From contig NZ_CP085242.1 of NCBI RefSeq assembly GCF_044810985.1, positions 682,001-746,000 on the forward strand: a stretch of 64,000 nucleotides of DNA, written 5' to 3'. Position 1 is the first letter of the stretch, and each line of letters opens with the position of its first letter. The notes under the pieces were generated by a model that was not told the origin of the DNA, made no database searches, and saw nothing but the letters and a program-made list of their open reading frames with translations. The position numbers were made by a program, and so were the translations under genes. Of this stretch, positions 8,657-15,609 are shown piece after piece. This DNA comes from Marinospirillum sp031581385 (lineage in GTDB: Bacteria > Pseudomonadota > Gammaproteobacteria > Pseudomonadales > Halomonadaceae).

Positions 8657-8745
8657 TGATGATTCCGTTAACTGCAATGGTGGAGGGGAAAAGATCGCAG
8701 GAGTTTAGCCCTGTGGGGGATGGGGGTCAAAGCTACGGCTGTTGT

Positions 8746-9504
8746 TTAACCCTGATTTGCTCGCAGATCACGGACATAGAGGCCAGCGCCCTTCTTTTCC
8801 TTGCATTCAAAAAGATCGATAGCTCTAACCAAGTCACCCAGCTTTTTATAGCCGTAATTACGCGGGTCGAAAGGCTCCTGGTTTTTGATCAGACTCCCTA
8901 CAGTACCCAGGAATGCCCAGCCCTGTTCATCTTTTGATGTATCGATGGCCTTACGCAGAAGGTTCATCAATCGGGTATCGGATTTCAGCTCGTTAGGCGT
9001 TTTGCGCTGGTAGCTATTCCCCGCTTCTTGCTGATCATTGCTCTCAGCTACTTCACTACCTGTATCCAGCTGCTCCAGAAACAAAAAATCGCTGCAAGCA
9101 CGGGTAAAAGGCGCAGGTGTTTGTTTTCGACCAAAGCCAATCACCGGCAAGCCTTCAGCCCTTAACCGCATGACCAGTGGCGTGAAGTCAGAATCACTGG
9201 AGACCAAGGCAAAGGTATCGACCTTGCCACCATAAAGCAGATCCATGGCATCTATCGTGATGGCCATGTCTGTGGCATTCTTGCCTTTGGTTAGATCAAA
9301 CTGCTGGATGGGTGTAATGGCATACTCATGGAGGCAGGCTTCCCAGTTCTTGAGGTATTCACTTTTCCAGTTGCCGTAGGCCCGTCGAATATTGGTTTTG
9401 CCATACTGAGCCAGCTCTTGAAGCACTGCCTCTATGCGGCTACTGGAAGCATTATCCGTGTCGATCAAAAGGGCTATGCGCTGCTGAGAATCTGACTTGG
9501 GCAT
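8746..9504 (-). CDS. NYN (LabA/PIN-like) domain protein with C-terminal OST-HTH domain
   Basis: 252 residues. The first 145 form a NYN domain: LLIDTDNASS (Asp15, Asp17), KGKNATDMAITIDAMDLL (Asp79) and ALVSSDSDFTPLV (Asp104, Asp106) supply the acidic cluster expected of PIN-like metal-dependent RNases. After a linker, residues 175-245 resemble an OST-HTH/LOTUS domain, ending with GYKKLGDLVRAIDLFE. This is the common bacterial LabA-like arrangement, believed to act on RNA. It is 90 bases upstream of hsdM and co-directional with it, within an accessory region. Its actual target is unknown. Confidence 0.88.
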   Translation of the reverse strand: MPKSDSQQRIALLIDTDNASSSRIEAVLQELAQYGKTNIRRAYGNWKSEYLKNWEACLHEYAITPIQQFDLTKGKNATDMAITIDAMDLLYGGKVDTFALVSSDSDFTPLVMRLRAEGLPVIGFGRKQTPAPFTRACSDFLFLEQLDTGSEVAESNDQQEAGNSYQRKTPNELKSDTRLMNLLRKAIDTSKDEQGWAFLGTVGSLIKNQEPFDPRNYGYKKLGDLVRAIDLFECKEKKGAGLYVRDLRANQG

Positions 9505-9522
9505 TTGTATTCCTTTTTCTTG

Positions 9523-10869
9523 TTAACTTTCCAGCGGCTGAATTGGTTTAAAAGCATACCGCCCACTCATGTCCCTCACCAACTCAAAAGCATCCAGGGC
9601 GAAGATGGGGTCCACTTCTTCCAGGTTGTCGAAGTTGATTTTTTCAAAATCTGAACGGGCCACACGGGCGGATAGCAGGTAGTCATCTTCTTCATGCCCG
9701 GTGGCCGGGTTCAGGCGTTGGCTGTAGCCGGAGATGATCAGTTGCTGAAGGCTGGGCAGGCTGGCGAAAGCCGTACCGATGATGCGTAGAAGAACGCCAT
9801 GCAAATGACGAGCGTATTCGTTGTTGAGTTGAGTCTGACTTTTGGTCTTGAGCACCAGGCGCAGCTCTCTGGCTCCAAGACGAGCTTCTTGATCGGGAAA
9901 GCCTTCGATTTCCGGGAGATCCACATCCAGCTTTAAAAGCTTGTTGTCGGTATCCAGGTCAAAGTCGATCAGGGTTTCTCGGGGCCAATCAAGAGCGTCC
10001 AGTTCGGCTTGGATCACCTCGGTCATTAAGTCCGGGTCGTTATTCAGGCGCTCAAAAAAGCTGCCATCTTCCACCCGCTGCTGCTGGTCATGGGCTTCCT
10101 TGCGCTGCCGCCATGCAGCCAGGTTTTTTTCATATTCCAGAATGCTTTCAGCCTGTTGGTTGTTCAGCTCATCCACTTCCTTTTCCCAAAGTTCATGGGC
10201 CGATTTCCACTCTGTCATGGCTTGTTGCCAAGCATCCAATAATCGTTGCTTACGGCCTGGAAGGAGACGATCAAAGAAACCGATGCGGGGCTCTTCTGGT
10301 TGTTCCGGTTGAGCGGGTGGCTGCTCAAGTTGCGGCTTGCGCGGTTGCAGCTCGGTGAAGGGCTCCACCTGATATTCAGGGGGTGAACTGTTCGGGGCCA
10401 GGGTATCCAGATGCGGGTTCAGCAACAGATCCATATCGCCATTGATGCGATCCATCTGCTCTTCCAGCCAGTCCTGAATGTCTTGCTCAAAGTCTTTTAA
10501 CAACCGACGACGCAGGGCTGGGTCAACGGGTTGGCCACTGGCATTGGCCACGACCAGCTGACCCCGGTCATCCAGTGACAAGATGACTTCAGCCAGGTCC
10601 GGGTTGTTCTCCCTGACTAGTTGCTGGTTCCTGGTGCGATGCTGACGTTTTTCTTCCTGCTCAACCCGGCGGCGATGCGCCGGGCTTTTGTCCAGGCGGG
10701 TGCGGTAAGACAGGCCCGTACCAGGCAGACCCACATTGCCATGCACCCCACGCTTACCTGCAGTGACCGTTGCACCCCTCACCCCGGCAGAAAGACTGAT
10801 GCCCGTTTTACCCAGATTCAGGCGAATACCGGGTGCAATGCGGATCGTGTTACGAAAACGAAAAGCCAT
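9523..10869 (-). CDS. DUF4236 domain protein
   Basis: 448 residues. The N-terminus MAFRFRNTIRIAPGIRLNLG, followed by KTGISLSAGVRGATVTAG, is the DUF4236 signature, a short basic beta-rich module of unknown function found in bacteria and phages. The remainder is charged and helical, with Pro/Glu/Gln-rich stretches around 170-200 and coiled-coil-like segments (about 210-265). There is no signal peptide or membrane span. It lies 18 bases upstream of the NYN gene and is probably co-transcribed with it. The DUF call is secure; function is not known. Confidence 0.85.
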   Translation of the reverse strand: MAFRFRNTIRIAPGIRLNLGKTGISLSAGVRGATVTAGKRGVHGNVGLPGTGLSYRTRLDKSPAHRRRVEQEEKRQHRTRNQQLVRENNPDLAEVILSLDDRGQLVVANASGQPVDPALRRRLLKDFEQDIQDWLEEQMDRINGDMDLLLNPHLDTLAPNSSPPEYQVEPFTELQPRKPQLEQPPAQPEQPEEPRIGFFDRLLPGRKQRLLDAWQQAMTEWKSAHELWEKEVDELNNQQAESILEYEKNLAAWRQRKEAHDQQQRVEDGSFFERLNNDPDLMTEVIQAELDALDWPRETLIDFDLDTDNKLLKLDVDLPEIEGFPDQEARLGARELRLVLKTKSQTQLNNEYARHLHGVLLRIIGTAFASLPSLQQLIISGYSQRLNPATGHEEDDYLLSARVARSDFEKINFDNLEEVDPIFALDAFELVRDMSGRYAFKPIQPLES

Positions 10870-11135
10870 GGATGCCTCCTTGCAGTGGCAGTATTAAAAT
10901 TTGCAGTGGGGTGAAAATATGCTTTATGTCAGCGTCCCAGCACCAAGGAAAGAAACTTAATCAGACTGGGTGTTCGAGTAAAGATCCTTGGCGCAGCTCC
11001 AAAACACCATGGATCAACCAAGCATTATCGGATGAATATCTGAAAAAAGCTGGTTTGGTGTCACTGCGCGGTGGATGCGGTGCCACATGCAGGGTGTTGT
11101 GGGGGCTGGGCGGCTAGACACCCCCGGCTACCCGA
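10870..11135. other. Gene-free stretch with GC-rich hairpin sequence
   Basis: 266 bases between the DUF4236 gene and the end of the coiled-coil gene. No credible reading frame is present. The last 90 bases are much more GC-rich than the AT-rich genes to the right and contain short inverted repeats. One is CCCGGC (11123-11128) with GCCGGG (11142-11147), which encloses the stop codon of the next gene. On the minus strand that stop lies in GGCACCTAAT, close to the ACCTAAC core that holds the stop of the 157-residue cassette gene. A degenerate attC is possible, but I could not find its second core. Confidence 0.4.
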
Positions 11136-12431
11136 TTAGGTGCCGGGTTCAATTGGTTTGGCCTTAGTGAGCTTCTTAGGGTCAATTTCAATGGAAGAAT
11201 CTCCGGCTTTTAGTTTTACCCCAGAAGCGCTCCCCATTAACGCGGATGCCAACTGATCAGCAGGATGTTGAACCTGTTCAACCTTTTGACCTTCATTGAC
11301 AAACAAATTTCTCGACAGGCTCTCCAGTAATTCGGTAGGAATGGCTGTTCCTTTCGCATCCTTCCATTCCAAGCTCGTTTCTACAAGCCAGCTCGCTCTT
11401 TCCATATCAAGCTCAAATTGCTTCATATAAAACTCAGATTGTGAGTGCAGCTCAAACCATCGATTCATCCACCTGATTAAAAACACAACTGAAGCAACTG
11501 CGCCACCTGTATATATAAACTGTTTAACGCTTGCAATTAAAATCTTGCTCATATCAGATGATCTGAGGATTTCGTAGAATTCTAGAGCGGAAACAGAACC
11601 CAAGAAAACAAAAATTGCAATTAACCCAATCATGGCTACAGCAATTGGTTTTCTTAGCTTATTTGTCCCTTCAGTCAAACTAAATTTGTCCTGTCGAGCC
11701 TTTATCTCTCTAAGTATATCTCTTCGAATTTCACGCCGTGCGTGAGTGTTATTGCTGTCATCAAGTTTTTTTCTTTCTTCTTCTAAACTCTGTTCCCTTC
11801 CCGTGATTTTAGATTCTTGTTCCTCTATCTTTTTATCAAGCTCTTTTCTTCGGTTTTCAAATTCGTCTTCTAGGTTCTTTATTCGTCTCTGGTGATCATC
11901 ATCTAGTTTTAAGCGGTAGTCGTGAGTTTTCTTAATGAGTTCTTCATTCAGAAGCTCAAGCCTTTCAATGCTTGAGTTATGAAGAGCCTCAAAGTGGGCC
12001 TGCTCCTCACTCATGCTGCCAGAAGCTGATCTCTTGGGGTCGAACGCTTTCAGCTTCTTGTTTATGACTGAAACTACTTCAATCACTTCTTCGCTATCAC
12101 GGCTTCCCTGATTCTGATTCTGGTTCTGCCGCATTACTACTTCATCGTATATTCCAGATTTTTCCTGAGCCGGGTAACCTCCACCACGATGGAACGTAAT
12201 CGGTAAACCCGGCCAGTTTAGTGAAATCGTCTCGATGATAGCGGAATTCTTTTTAAGAATTAATTCCAGAGAACTCGGCAACTCCCCGTCAAGATCTACC
12301 GCACCTATGTTATTAAATCCCAGTGCATTTATGCTTATCTGGGTAACACCGGTAATCTTCGCAAGATCCTTGAAGCAGGCAATTAGTACCTTATCCGAAG
12401 CTCTTGGAATTTTTATCCTCTGATCTGACAC
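11136..12431 (-). CDS. Coiled-coil protein with two membrane segments, function unknown
   Basis: 431 residues from GTG 12431, which has a perfect AGGAGG site upstream. A 130-residue N-terminal region is of unknown fold. A strongly charged coiled coil follows at about 145-250 (repeats such as RRKELDKKIEEQESK). Two hydrophobic segments lie at about 261-283 and 297-321, then a soluble C-terminus. On the minus strand a GTTAGGT heptamer (12467-12461), matching the integron core GTTRRRY, lies 29 bases before the start. This is the layout of a mobile gene cassette. No family recognised; the shape would suit a membrane-tethered sensor or scaffold, but that is inference. Confidence 0.75.
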   Translation of the reverse strand: MSDQRIKIPRASDKVLIACFKDLAKITGVTQISINALGFNNIGAVDLDGELPSSLELILKKNSAIIETISLNWPGLPITFHRGGGYPAQEKSGIYDEVVMRQNQNQNQGSRDSEEVIEVVSVINKKLKAFDPKRSASGSMSEEQAHFEALHNSSIERLELLNEELIKKTHDYRLKLDDDHQRRIKNLEDEFENRRKELDKKIEEQESKITGREQSLEEERKKLDDSNNTHARREIRRDILREIKARQDKFSLTEGTNKLRKPIAVAMIGLIAIFVFLGSVSALEFYEILRSSDMSKILIASVKQFIYTGGAVASVVFLIRWMNRWFELHSQSEFYMKQFELDMERASWLVETSLEWKDAKGTAIPTELLESLSRNLFVNEGQKVEQVQHPADQLASALMGSASGVKLKAGDSSIEIDPKKLTKAKPIEPGT

Positions 12432-12467
12432 AAATCCTCCTAATCTTGCCTACTTGAAACACCTAAC

Positions 12468-12636
12468 CAGGTTGTAGAAAAACCTCAGCCTAAAAAATTG
12501 ATAATTTTTTGAACTAAAAATACCGACCCTACGTGAATTCTGCAGCACTTTTCACCATCAATAGCTTCAGAATTTACGCAGAAGCGAAAAATAATCTCAA
12601 AAACTTAAACCTTTTAGGTTTATCTACAGCCTGAAC
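12468..12636. repeat. 169-bp palindromic unit, copy 1
   Basis: One of two adjacent copies with an exact 169-base period. The unit is a long imperfect palindrome. The outer arms are AGGTTGTAGAAAAACCT at the left and its near-complement (TAGGTTTATCTACAGCCT) at the right. Inner arms are the near-complementary TACGTGAATTCTGCA and AGAATTTACGCAG. There is no reading frame. Each copy is followed by CCTGAAC, and ACCTAAC precedes copy 1, so integron-core-like heptamers occur every 169 bases at 12461, 12630 and 12799. It may be an ORF-less cassette or a MITE-like insertion. Confidence 0.8.
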
Positions 12637-12805
12637 GAGGTTGTAGAAAAACCTCAGCATAAAAAATTGATCATTTTTTGTACTAAAAATGCCGGCCCTA
12701 CGTAAATTCTAGAGAACTTTTCACCATCAATAGCTTCAGAATTTACGCAGGAGCGAGAAAAATTCTCAAAAACTGAAACCTCTTAGGTTTTTCTACAGCC
12801 TGAAC
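12637..12805. repeat. 169-bp palindromic unit, copy 2
   Basis: Second copy of the same unit, differing from copy 1 at scattered bases. Its arms pair better: AGGTTGTAGAAAAACCT at 12638-12654 against AGGTTTTTCTACAGCCT near 12784-12800. The inner pair is TACGTAAATTCTAG with AGAATTTACGCAG. Its right edge shares the CCTGAAC heptamer with the attC-like site at 12799-12873. Confidence 0.8.
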
Positions 12806-12873
12806 GCCGTGCTAAGGGGCCATAGCTGCGGAGGTCCCAGTGAGCAAAGCGAACGAATTGTGCCTTGTTAGGT
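12799..12873 (-). other. Integron attC recombination site (canonical-looking)
   Basis: Read on the minus strand, the left core ACCTAAC (consensus RYYYAAC) is followed by AAGGCACAATTCGTTCGC and TTTGCTCACTGGGAC. The site ends with CCCCTTAGCACGGCGTT and the heptamer GTTCAGG. This order, with AATTCGTTCGC and GCTCACTGG, is typical of chromosomal-integron attC sites. The second core deviates from GTTRRRY at its fourth base. The stop codon of the 157-residue gene lies inside the first core, a common cassette feature. Confidence 0.75.
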
Positions 12874-13341
12874 GCTTACACCCTCTAGTCGAAATTTTGC
12901 CATATTTGAATGTATGGAAGAAGACAGGCTTTCAGATTTATCAGCAATAACCATTATTTCATCGTAGTCGATACTCTTGTTCTTGTTTTTTTCCGAAATT
13001 ATTCTTTCACGCCAAACAGTGTCACTTGTTTCCTCGTCATAAACTTGAAGAACAAGAGGGTTGTGGGCAATCAAATTTCGTTTTTCTAATAATTTTCGAA
13101 TTTCTTCTAGGTTATTCAGAAATTCAGTTTTATTTTCTGTTTCAAGATTTTTAGGACTAACCAAATCGATTAATACTTCAGTTCTTTTAGCTAATGGCAT
13201 ACTTTTTAAAAACTTCGCGATAGTCTCTTCAGCGAATGCATCAATACACTTGTATGTACAACTTTCTATACTTCCGAATGCAACAAAAATTCTTCCAATT
13301 GCTACCGCCCACTTGTGATCTAAATCTACGAGCTTTACCAC
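12868..13341 (-). CDS. HEPN-like cassette-encoded protein
   Basis: 157 residues, all-helical in appearance, from GTG 13341 with AAGGAG nine bases upstream. KRNLIAH in its centre fits the R-x4-6-H signature of HEPN domains (RNxxxH), many of which are RNases in toxin-antitoxin and defence systems. The preceding helices (FGSIESCTYKCIDAF and EIRKLLEKR) suit a HEPN bundle. The stop codon lies within the attC core, marking it as an integron cassette gene. It follows the secreted-protein gene by 35 bases and probably shares its cassette. RNase activity is a guess from one motif. Confidence 0.6.
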   Translation of the reverse strand: MVKLVDLDHKWAVAIGRIFVAFGSIESCTYKCIDAFAEETIAKFLKSMPLAKRTEVLIDLVSPKNLETENKTEFLNNLEEIRKLLEKRNLIAHNPLVLQVYDEETSDTVWRERIISEKNKNKSIDYDEIMVIADKSESLSSSIHSNMAKFRLEGVST

Positions 13342-13376
13342 CGCAGCGTGCTCCTTGGGTCCATTTTTATACGAAT

Positions 13377-13991
13377 TTACTTAAATAGGTCTTGATTATT
13401 TGCTGTTTCCCTAGCTTTTAAAAAAGCTGCTTCAATACCCTTTGCTGCTGAAAGGAGCTTTTTCATTTCAACAGTCTCTATATAAATCGTCGCCTTGTAA
13501 AATTGATTATTTCTATCAACAATATCGACTATTAGATCAGTTTGATTTCCGCTATTTGCAGAAAAAAACTTGAGACCCATTTGCCCTTCATCGAAGGCAG
13601 AGCTGTTTTTTTCGCAATGACCATATCTGTCAACTCCAAAACACCCAAGACCTTTTGTGGTATCAGCCTTACTTTTCTTCGCTACTTCAGACCAGTCAAT
13701 TGCTTTTGATACTGCGTCTGTGAACTTTTCTTTAATTGATTTTGTATTTTCAACCATTACCGTTGCTGTGCTTAATGCGGTATTTACTTTGAAGAAGATG
13801 TATTCACTATTTCGCTCATCAACTCCAACCCAGATACTGAAGTCACGTTCTATCCACCGGTTTAGCATTTCATTGTGTTCTCGGCCCTTCACCACGTCCC
13901 CAACTCTGTAGATGTTGAAGGCCTTCGCTGCGCTTGAAATAGCAAGCAACGAAAACAACAAAACGAAGGTAGTCGCCAATCTTCTATTCAT
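13377..13991 (-). CDS. Exported cassette protein, function unknown
   Basis: 204 residues from ATG 13991. The upstream ATG at 14015 lies inside the core heptamer GTTATGC, and the AAGGAG site sits between the two, favouring the shorter form. A clear signal peptide is present (MNRRLATTFVLLFSLLAIS, then an AKA-type cleavage site), so the product is probably periplasmic. The mature part has two conserved-looking Cys (GLGCFGVDRYGHCEK) and no domain I recognise. It starts immediately after an attC-like core, as the first gene of a cassette that also holds the HEPN-like gene. Confidence 0.7.
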   Translation of the reverse strand: MNRRLATTFVLLFSLLAISSAAKAFNIYRVGDVVKGREHNEMLNRWIERDFSIWVGVDERNSEYIFFKVNTALSTATVMVENTKSIKEKFTDAVSKAIDWSEVAKKSKADTTKGLGCFGVDRYGHCEKNSSAFDEGQMGLKFFSANSGNQTDLIVDIVDRNNQFYKATIYIETVEMKKLLSAAKGIEAAFLKARETANNQDLFK

Positions 13992-14018
13992 TTCTTGTTT
14001 TTCTCCTTTTCGCATAAC

Positions 14019-14080
14019 GAGCTTGTAGAAAAACCTCTTTCCAGCCAGCTTTCCCTACAACAGCTCGTACTCTGTTGTTC
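14019..14080 (-). other. Degenerate attC-like site
   Basis: On the plus strand GCATAAC (14017-14023) is followed by GAGCTTGTAGAAAAACCTC, and about 25 bases later by CTACAACAGCTCGTAC. GAGC-TTGTAG therefore pairs with CTACAA-GCTC around a two-base bulge. On the minus strand it ends in GTTATGC, then the exported-protein gene begins, as at a cassette junction. The left core (GTAC in place of TAAC) is mutated. Its arm is nearly identical to the ends of the 169-bp units, which links those units to attC-type sequences. Confidence 0.5.
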
Positions 14081-14270
14081 ATTTTCGGTTACCGGTTTTT
14101 GTCGGCAACCCTTAGTTGATTCTGTATCTTCGGCTTTTTCAGGCTTTATCCTCTGTAAGCTAGTATTTATGCAGCTTGCAGCACTTTACTTTATTCAGAC
14201 CTGGTTCGAACCCTTTTTACTGATGATTTTTGATCAAGAAATAGATATTTAAAATTATAACCAATTATGA

Positions 14271-14942
14271 TTAGCTGTCAATTTTCTCAACAACCACAGC
14301 TGTGCCTGAAGCAACTAAAAATAGCATTGACTTACCAGCACCAGAAAACTCACTGTAATCCAGGTCGACTCCTATAACAGCGTTGACACCAAGTTTTGCA
14401 GCCTCAGACTTTAGCTCATTTAAGCAAGTGATACGTGCATCCTTCAAGACATTTTGAGTGGACTTATTTCTTCCACCAAAAAAATCAGATACCCCTGCAA
14501 AAAAATCCTTGAAAATATTCATCCCGAAGGCACATTCAGCCGTAATAATATCTACAGTCTTTACAATACGATAACCTTCAAGTGTTGGGGCTGTCGTGAT
14601 TTGCATAAATTTTTTGCATTCTTCAAAATTATCTTCAATTTCTAATTTAGATCTGCTGATTTCTAATCTAGATTTGCTGATTGCATTTCTAATATAAAAA
14701 CCTGCATCTTTAGCGATAAGTGATATCCCCACCTTACCACTCTTAACTGCAATATCAAACCTGACACCATCCCTTACAATATCAAGTACACTATCATTCT
14801 CATCTGAGATCAAACCTATAAAAGTATCAAAACTTTCAACCCGCTGGCCGTTTACTGCGACAATAATATCACCTTCTTTAATTCCTGCTACCGCACCGTT
14901 ACCATTTATATCGGCAATTTCTTCTACAAAAAGTGCTTTCAT
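14271..14942 (-). CDS. PDZ-YbjQ fusion protein
   Basis: 223 residues. Residues 1-75 form a PDZ-like module with GIKEGDIIVAVNGQRV. The C-terminal 110 residues match the YbjQ/UPF0145 family: TAPTLEGYRIVKTVDIITAE, then LGVNAVIGVDLDY and a closing strand with GTAVVVEK. YbjQ proteins are pentameric and of uncertain function. The fusion to PDZ is unusual and may target the ring to a peptide C-terminus. There is no signal peptide, so it is probably cytoplasmic. A GTTGAAC heptamer (15009-15003, minus) matching GTTRRRY precedes the start by about 60 bases and could be the cassette boundary. Confidence 0.75.
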   Translation of the reverse strand: MKALFVEEIADINGNGAVAGIKEGDIIVAVNGQRVESFDTFIGLISDENDSVLDIVRDGVRFDIAVKSGKVGISLIAKDAGFYIRNAISKSRLEISRSKLEIEDNFEECKKFMQITTAPTLEGYRIVKTVDIITAECAFGMNIFKDFFAGVSDFFGGRNKSTQNVLKDARITCLNELKSEAAKLGVNAVIGVDLDYSEFSGAGKSMLFLVASGTAVVVEKIDS

Positions 14943-15609
14943 TGATCATAATCCTTCATCAGTTAGTTTTACTAAAAAAGAGAAAACCTATTGAGTATCT
15001 AAGTTCAACCAAGTCTCCCTAATTATTCACTGATAAAACCGTGCATGCACAGTTTCCAATGTTTGCTTTGCTCACTATCTCCGCAGCTGCATTCCCAAAT
15101 TATTGAATGCATTGCTCTTTTTGGATTTGTCTGCGTCCTTTTGAGCATGGCTGACAAACAAAGTGTGCGTGCCTGGATTACAGCTTTCACGCTACCGCCT
15201 CAGGAGATGGGGTCATGGTGTGACTCGCATCCTGCGGTGGTGGGGTGATTCCTTTGTTCCCCTTTCTATCAAAGCCTTGCCTCTGGAGCAAGCAACCTGT
15301 TCTTTTTCTGCTTGTTTCTTGATTTGTCTTTGCTTCTCGCTTTGCTGTATAAATATCAGTATCAGCCCTTTTGGAGACTTTTCAATGGTGAGCTGACGGT
15401 CAAGCAGAAGGGGCTGACCTGGAGATCTTGGGTGTGGAGGCCTGTTTTTTGTGCCTTGATTTCAGCCTACGCACCAATAATAATCCGGTATTTTTAAAGG
15501 TTATTAGGCTATTTCCCCTTCTCGTCTCTGAAAAGCAACAAAATCCCACTAAAGGCATAATACTTGCATCAATACTGTTTGCACCTTCCTCTTTAAAAAG
15601 GATGCAAAC
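14943..15609. other. 667-base gene-free stretch with an attC-like fragment
   Basis: No reading frame here looks coding; those present are short, Cys/Leu-rich and lack ribosome sites. GCTTTGCTCACT (15065-15076) followed by CTCCGCAGCT (15079-15088) on the plus strand repeats two blocks of the attC-like site at 12799-12873 in the opposite orientation, without recognisable cores. This may be the decayed right edge of the cassette array. The last 15 bases hold the AAAAAGGA site of the Amt fusion gene. Confidence 0.45.

Noticed and set aside
7574..8659. 361-codon plus-strand open frame opposite hsdM
   Set aside because: It is antisense to a gene with clear methylase motifs; the translation is rich in His/Gln with no domain and no ribosome site.
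10833..11117. 94-codon plus-strand open frame
   Set aside because: No ribosome site or recognisable sequence; it overlaps the start of the DUF4236 gene.
10870..11135. Remnant of a group II intron or other mobile element
   Set aside because: The GC-rich hairpin sequence felt familiar, but I could not identify intron domains or ends, so it is reported only as structured gene-free DNA.
12468..12805. Possible CRISPR array
   Set aside because: Only two 169-bp copies, no short repeat-spacer alternation and no cas genes.
15045..15248. 67-codon plus-strand open frame in the 14.9-15.6 kb gap
   Set aside because: Short, Cys/Leu-rich, no ribosome site; contains the attC-like fragment.
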